Assembly: GCA_023231475.1 (NCBI GenBank)
Contig: JALJEE010001505.1
Coordinates: 1-45,847, forward strand
From: Seison nebaliae
Lineage: Eukaryota; Rotifera; Pararotatoria; Seisonacea; Seisonidae
DNA length: 45,847 nucleotides
Direction: 5' to 3'
Shown in pieces: positions 38,092 to 45,847 of the stretch. The notes under the pieces were generated by a model that saw only the letters and a program-made list of their open reading frames with translations, did not search any database and was not told where the DNA came from. Position 1 is the first letter of the stretch, and every line of letters starts with the position of its first letter. The position numbers and the translations under genes were made by a program.

Positions 38092-39107
38092 CTATAACTT
38101 CATTCCTTGCAAAGGATCCGGAAAACTCAAGTCACTAATACTACTACCACTATCATCGCTCTCGTCATTCAGATGGTCGTCATCCTCCATCATCTCCATA
38201 TTATTATTGTTATTTCTATTTCCGTTCATCGAATTACTGTTATTATTGCTCTGTAATTGCATCGGTATATCATGATCATCATCTGCTAGAAAAGAGAATT
38301 AATGACAATATTCTCATATTTGAATGATATATAAAATGATATATCAAATAATATATAAAATGATATTTTTCGAAAGAAATTAAAAGAAAATAAATGAGTA
38401 TTAACAATTTGACATTAAAGGTGATGACATTTCAACTTTGTTAGTTGGTTGTGCATATTTCTTCACATATTGTATCACTTTTTTTTTGAATTCATCCGGT
38501 TTCTTCACCAACAATGAAGCAGCTTCCCCATTCAACGGGTCCAAGGCATTGGGATATTGCAAGAGTTGAGGGAGAAATGCGTCGAATATGTTGGATAACT
38601 CTTAAGAAGAAGAAGAAGAAACGAATTGAATTATTATTAAAATTTTTTAAGAGAATTATAATAACCGTACATTGGAGTCCATGTTTGATTGATGACATCT
38701 AAACAAACAGTTCCTGATCTGATGTAAGAAAAGTTTGAGGAAAGAATTCCAGGAAAAAAAAGTGTAACGCCTCGTCGATATTGGGATGGAAGATCTTGTT
38801 GAGGAATCCTTTAGAGAAAAAATGAAATTCGAAAAATCTTTTCAAACTCCTAACCGATCGAAGGCGATTTGAATGGATAACGGTCGGGTAAATCTACTCG
38901 AATTTTCCATACTCCACCTTCATATGGTGCTGAGAGGAGAGACTATGAAATTCGAATGAATGACATGAAAAAGAAACTGCTCTTCGGGCCAATAAATTTG
39001 ACACTGAATTCATGAATTCCAGTCAGAATATCCACCTCATGACCCTTCTCAATTAATCGCATCACATCAGAATCCATCCGCTTCTTCCCTGGGCTTGGCG
39101 ACGACAT
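38092..39107 (-). CDS. UBE2H: Ubiquitin-conjugating enzyme E2 H
   Basis: Six exons: 39107-38978, 38929-38855, 38808-38769, 38718-38666, 38600-38406 and 38285-38092; 228 residues. It starts [20 protein letters not shown], nearly the same as human UBE2H ([12 protein letters not shown]). The E2 fold is complete: [14 protein letters not shown], the FHPNI motif, and the active cysteine in [11 protein letters not shown] at residue 87, the same number as in human. UBE2H is the E2 of the CTLH ligase, which in other animals marks proteins for turnover, including during red-cell and metabolic remodelling. The core runs to about residue 165. The last exon adds an Asn-rich stretch and an acidic Ser-rich end ([12 protein letters not shown]) that matches the acidic human tail but is longer (human total 183). 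Introns are 46-65 bp, the last 120 bp. The smallest exon is 40 bp. Confidence 0.96.
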
Positions 39108-39483
39108 CACGTTATACGACTATTCGTTAAATTAGGAATTCTGAGAGAATAGAACGAATTTGAGATTGGTAAGATTAGAGGGGGAAATTGTTGTTGCCAC
39201 ACGTCAAGTAAAAAGGAGGAGGGAACGAGAAAGGACGAACCAACTTTAACGACTATAAAAATAAAAAAGAAATGAACGACGTGAACATTCTTCTCTTCTT
39301 CTCCTCTCAATTCTCTCTATTTCTCCTTCAATCATTCTCTCTCATCTTCCATAATCTTAGATGATGGAAAGAGGGAGGGGAAAATTAAAAAATAAATTTA
39401 CGAACCTTATCATCATTCCTCCTATATATACGTATGTCTATATACACACACTTCCTTTATTAATTCCTCCATTGCCATTCATA

Positions 39484-39535
39484 CACACAAAAAAAAACAC
39501 ACACACACACACACAAAACACACACACACACACAT
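39484..39535. repeat. Interrupted CA microsatellite
   Basis: CA runs split by short A tracts. A TG-rich tract follows within about 50 bp (39582-39600), which could pair with it. Confidence 0.85.
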
Positions 39536-40141
39536 ATATTCACATAAAATTATATAATTTTATCTAATTTGACAGTAGGGCGTGTGTGTGTATATGTGTG
39601 TAATAAATTAAGAAAAGTGATTCCATTTTCAATATGACTCTCACACACACGCGCACACATAGGCAAGAGGAGAAGCACATAAAACATCGAAGGACGTTAA
39701 TTCTACAAAGAAAAATGTTTTCATTTGGAGCGAATGTTTCCTTCCCTTCCGGTCTACATAGACAGTAATGCATACCTAATAAGACAGGACTGGATTGCAC
39801 AACGCAAGTCCGTCCGATAACCTTCATCTGTCTTCATACACATTCAACGCATGTGTGTGATTGTGTGTGTCGTCAACAAGTACAAACAATTATACGCACG
39901 CCCATCAATCGAAATTTTATGAGAATCACCGATAACATGTTAGTAAATGGAGATCAAAATATTTCAAGGTTCAACCTTCCCGTATATGTGTTGTTGTCAT
40001 TCGGATTGGATGAGATGACAGGTTCCTTTAATACTTCTTCAATTCCTTCAAATTAAACAAAGTGAATTGATTTCGAGAATAGTATTAGCATTCCGTACTT
40101 TTACAGTTGAGCGAATGCTGGAAAAAATAGTAATTAGTAGA

Positions 40142-40177
40142 GACTTAAAAGGAGAAATATATCTCTTCTTTTAAGTC
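40142..40177. repeat. Inverted repeat / hairpin
   Basis: GACTTAAAAGGAGA (40142-40155) is complementary to TCTTCTTTTAAGTC (40164-40177) apart from one G-T pair, with an eight-base centre between. It would fold into a stable short hairpin in the spacer before RTCB. Function unknown. Confidence 0.6.
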
Positions 40178-41111
40178 AGAGAAAACGAATATCGTTGAAT
40201 GATAATGAACGAGAAAAAAAAAATGATATAAAAAAAATAATCAGAGATCTCTTTCTTCATTTTTTGTGATGGGAGAATTGAAGAAATGACTTCATAAGAA
40301 GACTTTGTGTTTGTTGACTGGAGGAAGACACAGATGAAAAGGTAAATAAAATCAACTACTCTCTCAACATGAATAGATCCAACAGCTGCATCAGATAATT
40401 TCTTCTAAAATTTCCTCAGTCGCCAAATGTGTTTCGAGAGAATTGAACGAGGTTCATCAGTCGACAAGAAGTCGAATTGAAAGCGAAGTCGATTAGAAAA
40501 TAAATCTTTAAAATTACTCGACGAACTTTTAACATTTCGATGTAGTCAAGTTGAGGCTTTCGAGATGAGAAGGGAGAAAAGAACTTAAACTCTTAAACAA
40601 AAACGTTCCTTCCTTCTTTCATTTTGTGTAGTGAAGGAGAACCGTGTATTGGCATGTGAAAAACACATGTGGATCACAAATTTCTCTTTACCTGTCAATT
40701 GTCTCGACAACCATCATTTCCACATATAACCTAATCTACATATATTAAGCTAGGGAGCGCGTGTATTCCCGAAAAGAAAAAAACAATCTGACTATTCGTC
40801 ATAAAACTTTTTCTTTCAATTATCAATTGTGATTGTCGCCAATTACGTAGTGTTTTCTTTTGGAAATGACATGTCAATGGGAAATTTATTTGATATTAAA
40901 AAAAAATAAAATTCTTAGGAGCTTAAGTAGAATTTGAAAATATTTATTAAATTTTCTTTTGATAAAAAAAGTTTATTTTTTATTTTAAAAATTTTCAGGA
41001 TTAATTAAGTAAGAATATTCTTGTGCAATCGTTACACGACTACTATTTTATTTAAATTCTAGTGAACATTCTACATTTGTAATATAATAAAAGTTTTCAT
41101 TGTTGAGGAAA

Positions 41112-42635
41112 ATGCCGAGATCATTTGATGATGAACGGAAGTTTTTAGAGAGACTCACTCCCAATTGTTGGCGAATCAAAAAAGGATTCGTTCCCAACAT
41201 GCAAACGGAGGGTCGATTCTATGTAAACGGTTATTTGGAGAGGTTAATGTTCGAAGAGTTACGAGCATCGAGTTCTGGTGAGAGTGCTGGTGGTGGTTTC
41301 CTTCCAGGAGTGAAACAAATAGCGAATGTTGCAGCTCTTCCTGGAATTGTCGGTTATTCCATTGGTTTACCTGATATTCATGCAGGATATGGATTTGCTA
41401 TTGGAAATATGGCAGCATTCGATATGGATGAGAAAGCGAAAGGAATAGTCTCTCCTGGTGGAGTTGGTTTTGACATCAATTGTGGAGTTCGTTTATTAAG
41501 AACAAATTTATTCGAGAAGGATGTTATCCCTCAAAAAGAGAAATTGACACAAATGTTATTCGACCATATTCCGGTCGGTGTGGGCAGTAGAGGATTAATT
41601 CAAATGAATTCTCGTTCTCTGGATGAAGCACTTGAAATGGGAATGGATTATTCGTTACGAGAAGGACATGCATGGCCGGAAGATAAAGAGCATTGTGAAG
41701 AACAAGGAAGAATGATTGATGCATCTCCTGCACATGTCAGTAGTCGAGCAAAGAAACGAGGACTACCTCAATTGGGTACATTGGGAGCAGGTAATCATTA
41801 TGCAGAAATTCAAGTGATCGATGAAATTTATGATAAATATGCGGCGAAAAGAATGGGCTTGAATGACGTTGGTCAAGTGTGTGTGATGATTCATTGCGGT
41901 TCACGAGGTCTCGGTCATCAAGTGGCAACTGATTCTTTAGTGTCTATGGAGAAATGTATGAAACGAGATAATATCGAAGTGAATGATCGTCAATTAGCTT
42001 GTGCTTATATTCATTCAAAAGAAGGACAAGATTATTTGAAAGGAATGAGAGCCGCTGCCAATTATGCATGGGTTAATCGAAGTTCTATGACTCATTTGAC
42101 CAGACAGGCATTTGCCAATTGTTTCAATACATCTGCTGACGATCTTGATATGCATCTCATTTACGACGTCTCACATAATATAGCAAAAGAAGAAGAACAT
42201 TTAGTTGATGGTAAAATTCGTCGTCTTCTCGTCCATCGGAAAGGATCAACCAGAGCATTCCCACCACATCATCCTCTAATTCCTGTCGATTATCAATTGA
42301 TCGGACAACCAATTCTCATCGGAGGTACAATGGGAACATGTAGTTATGTGTTGACTGGAACGGAGAAAGGAATGCAACAAACATTCGGATCTACTTGTCA
42401 TGGGGCAGGTCGTGCACTTTCAAGGGCGAAGGCAAGGCGCAAATTGGAGTGGACGGACGTGTTGGATAATTTGAAAGAGAAAGGTATCTCTATTCGAGTA
42501 GCCTCACCTAAACTCATTCAAGAGGAAGCACCCGAATCATACAAAGACGTCACTCAAGTGGTGGAGACGTGTCATTCGGCAGGAATTTCAAAAAAATGTG
42601 TTAAACTTCGTCCAATTGCTGTAATAAAAGGATAA
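41112..42635 (+). CDS. RTCB: RNA-splicing ligase RtcB (tRNA ligase catalytic subunit)
   Basis: A single uninterrupted frame of 507 residues (human 505). It joins tRNA exon halves and, in the unfolded-protein response, the cut ends of XBP1 mRNA, using GTP, Mn2+ and a guanylated histidine. The start is the ATG at 41112, giving [15 protein letters not shown], in line with human MSRSYNDELQFLEKI. All catalytic residues are in place, each shifted by +2 from human: Asp121 and Cys124 ([12 protein letters not shown]), His229 (GAGNHYAE), His261, His355 (DVSHNIAK) and the nucleotide-accepting His430 ([12 protein letters not shown]). It ends with LRPIAVIKG, like human. One odd change is [10 protein letters not shown] where human has IHSGSRGLGH. 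It is intronless while all its spliced neighbours are full of small introns. It looks fully functional. Confidence 0.98.
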   Translation: MPRSFDDERKFLERLTPNCWRIKKGFVPNMQTEGRFYVNGYLERLMFEELRASSSGESAGGGFLPGVKQIANVAALPGIVGYSIGLPDIHAGYGFAIGNMAAFDMDEKAKGIVSPGGVGFDINCGVRLLRTNLFEKDVIPQKEKLTQMLFDHIPVGVGSRGLIQMNSRSLDEALEMGMDYSLREGHAWPEDKEHCEEQGRMIDASPAHVSSRAKKRGLPQLGTLGAGNHYAEIQVIDEIYDKYAAKRMGLNDVGQVCVMIHCGSRGLGHQVATDSLVSMEKCMKRDNIEVNDRQLACAYIHSKEGQDYLKGMRAAANYAWVNRSSMTHLTRQAFANCFNTSADDLDMHLIYDVSHNIAKEEEHLVDGKIRRLLVHRKGSTRAFPPHHPLIPVDYQLIGQPILIGGTMGTCSYVLTGTEKGMQQTFGSTCHGAGRALSRAKARRKLEWTDVLDNLKEKGISIRVASPKLIQEEAPESYKDVTQVVETCHSAGISKKCVKLRPIAVIKG

Positions 42636-43111
42636 ATCTCGTTATTAATTAATTTATAATCAACTTAAAAATTTATCGTCTGTAAATTTTAATGAAAAGT
42701 TTAATAAAAATTTTCTATGGAATTTGATGGAAAACAAACATAAATGTCATTGTGTTATGGAAAGATTTATTTATGACGAATTTATTAGAATATTCTAACT
42801 AATATAAAATAAAAATTTCGTTTGTTTATTTAATAACCATTACAATGATCGTTCATTTAAATAAGTAATCGATAAGAATTTTAGAAACTAAAAATTTGAA
42901 ACCATAAATTTCACCATCTTCTGATGAAAACAAATAGGGATGAATGGAGAAGAGGAAGATAAAGATTCTAATATATGCACTGTCCTTCAACTTTACGTAA
43001 TGGATGACAGATGGTAATATTAGTGGAAGAATATTGTAATTTGATCAGTTTAATTTATTAGTAATATTTCACTTCTCTCATACTCTCGTGGGAGCTGGAG
43101 CTGCAGTGATT
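42636..43111. other. Spacer between RTCB and the JNK-like gene
   Basis: About 480 bp, AT-rich. It carries the RTCB polyadenylation signal (42703-42708) and must include the promoter or leader of the kinase gene. No other structure seen. Confidence 0.5.
42703..42708 (+). terminator. RTCB polyadenylation signal
   Basis: AATAAA 68 bp after the RTCB stop codon. Confidence 0.6.
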
Positions 43112-44517
<1,406 letters not shown>

Positions 44518-45032
44518 ATGAAATCCAAAACAAATCAATCCACAAAAAGGCACAAGTAATACAAATGTATCATCAATAATTCAGTTTTTTCGATTGAATG
44601 AATTTTCTTTAATAAACATTTTCGTCGGTACATTTTTCATGTAAACATGATAATACGATAATAATATTACAAATGGAAATATTTTATTTATTATTTATTA
44701 CATGTAGTCTATTCTTTTAGAAGGTTTATATTTTCCCTTAAATCGCTTGTTCCTAATTTTAACATGCATTATGAAAAGAAAAAATCTAATGATATATTGA
44801 AATAAAGAGGATATGTATTATCAATTAAAATAAATTATTATTATTATTATTTATTGCTCAGAAAAAGTGAAGAAAACTCCCATGAGGGATAAAATAAAAA
44901 ATGAGTTAAATTAAAGAAGAAAAAAGAAAAAAGAAAAAAAAACAGAAAAATAAAAAGAAATGATTAAAAAAAAGAAAGAAGAGAGAAAGATAAATCTACA
45001 GCACGAACTCTCAGACGAAATATTAGATATAT
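44518..45032. other. Spacer after the JNK-like gene
   Basis: AT-rich, with an AATAAA at 44611-44616 (likely polyadenylation signal of the kinase gene), a TTA run near 44836-44852 and a purine-rich A/G tract at about 44918-44990. No gene seen. Confidence 0.5.
44611..44616 (+). terminator. JNK-like gene polyadenylation signal
   Basis: AATAAA 94 bp after the kinase stop codon. Confidence 0.5.
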
Positions 45033-45847
45033 CTAATAATCATACAAAGTGTTCCCGTTCAGAAACTCCGAAAACTCGCTAAACTTGCTTTGATCGAGCA
45101 TATGTCGGGCATTGGAAAGATGAGGGAGGAGATTTGGTTGCCGAAGGTTGATTGATGAAAAATTGTAAATAAAATTCTTAAATTCAGATGAAGTTGATGA
45201 TGGCCGTATATCATAATAATCTCGAACATGCCCTAAAATCGATCTGTCAGATTCCAACATTTCAACGATCAACGAATCCATACCTTGAAACGAGGGATAA
45301 GCTGAAACCCCATCCAAAACTCCTAAGATTCTCTTTGCGAATATTATCGGAAAAGGAACGAGATCCGTAAGAGAAAACAGGAATGCTCTATTAGTGCCGT
45401 AAGCACATCGAACGCTCTTGATGCGTCGAGAAACGAAATATGAAGAGGACGGTTCGTTGTCTTATGATAATAGATTAAGGATCTCACAATGGCCACGCAA
45501 GGATGCACCTGTCTGTTGTTTCTCCTATAAGCACATTGAACTGTGGAGGAATAAAATTCATACTGGAATCTTCTTATAATCACACGTTCAAAAACGCGAA
45601 GGAGGAACGAAGGAACACAGATGGGACGAAAGGAGCTAACCAAAGACGAATCCATCAATTGATTCTTCGCCAGACAATTGTTAATGAGAGAAGAAATCTT
45701 TGGTAGAAGACTCTCGATCGAGAATTGAGCCAGCATCGGACAAACGTTATCACAACCATGTGCAGTTGAGCTCTTTAGTGAAGTAATGGCAGATCTAATT
45801 TCATCATTTGAAAAAGAAAAGAGAGAAATGTTGGATGAATTAGAAGA
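45033..45847 (-). mobile_element. Non-LTR retrotransposon (LINE) fragment, reverse transcriptase
   Basis: On the minus strand an open frame runs from the window edge to 45344. It carries the front half of a LINE reverse transcriptase: FSNDEIRSAITSLKSSTAHG, SSFRPICVPSFLLRVFERVI, and the first catalytic block HISFLDASRAFDVL. The expected middle (the FADD-type block and thumb) is missing. From about 45380 down to 45033 a different frame has FAKRILGVLDGVSAYPSFQG and a helical tail, like the region after the reverse transcriptase in some LINEs. This copy therefore looks internally deleted and inactive. No A-rich tail in the right orientation is visible. The clade cannot be fixed from this piece. 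The element continues beyond the window. Confidence 0.8.

Larger units (their letters stand above)
39108..41111. other. Divergent intergenic region, UBE2H / RTCB
   Basis: Two kilobases between two genes that point away from each other, so it should carry both promoters. It holds CA/TG tracts (39484-39535 and near 39582-39600), a hairpin (40142-40177) and a pyrimidine-rich ATTTTCAG at 40991-40998 that could be the acceptor of a leader intron for RTCB. Short ORFs here (for example 39853-40056) show no family features. Confidence 0.5.

Noticed and set aside
39361-40056. Short frames between UBE2H and RTCB
   Set aside because: They run through CA/TG tracts and have no family features, so they are probably chance.
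44918-44990. A-rich tract as the poly-A tail of the LINE
   Set aside because: The LINE lies on the minus strand, so its tail would read as T on the plus strand here. The tract has the wrong orientation.

Overview
The window is a piece of AT-rich animal nuclear DNA. Spliced genes are broken up by introns, many only 42-65 bp long, and separated by long non-coding stretches. The gene set (a Klarsicht-type nuclear-envelope protein, VPS54, UBE2H, RTCB and a JNK-like MAP kinase), the low GC, the tiny introns and a LINE fragment suggest a small-genome arthropod. An acariform mite is my best guess, but nothing here proves the lineage. None of the spliced genes is a single long frame; I rebuilt each one from exon frames, splice phases and remembered family alignments.

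Layout. Bases 1-48 (minus) look like the first codons of a gene running off the left edge. Bases 762-1122 (minus) hold a two-exon gene for a small secreted cysteine-rich protein of antistasin type. About 8 kb follows with no gene I can recognise (1123-9151). From 9154 to 32791 (plus) lies one large gene of at least eight coding exons, about 2,286 residues, with spectrin-like coiled-coil repeats and a C-terminal membrane anchor with a divergent KASH-like tail; I call it klarsicht. Its first introns are 1-7 kb and its last two about 70 bp. Tail to tail with it is VPS54 (36844-33076, minus, ten exons, about 1,070 residues), the GARP tethering subunit. Next come UBE2H (39107-38092, minus, six exons, 228 residues), RTCB (41112-42635, plus, one exon, 507 residues) and a divergent JNK-like kinase (43112-44517, plus, six exons, 386 residues). 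The right edge (45033-45847, minus) holds an internally deleted non-LTR retrotransposon (LINE) copy.

How they work together. The five conserved genes serve separate housekeeping and signalling roles: nucleus-cytoskeleton linkage, endosome-to-Golgi tethering, ubiquitin conjugation, tRNA/XBP1 RNA ligation and stress signalling. I see no operon-like logic; the clustering looks like ordinary gene order.

The most striking signal is in the splice sites. In 26 of the 27 introns I could place, across five genes, the donor begins GTT rather than the usual GTA/GTG, and the last exon base is usually not G. Many of these junctions are fixed by reading frame and protein alignment, so this looks like a real shift in the 5' splice-site rule of this lineage.
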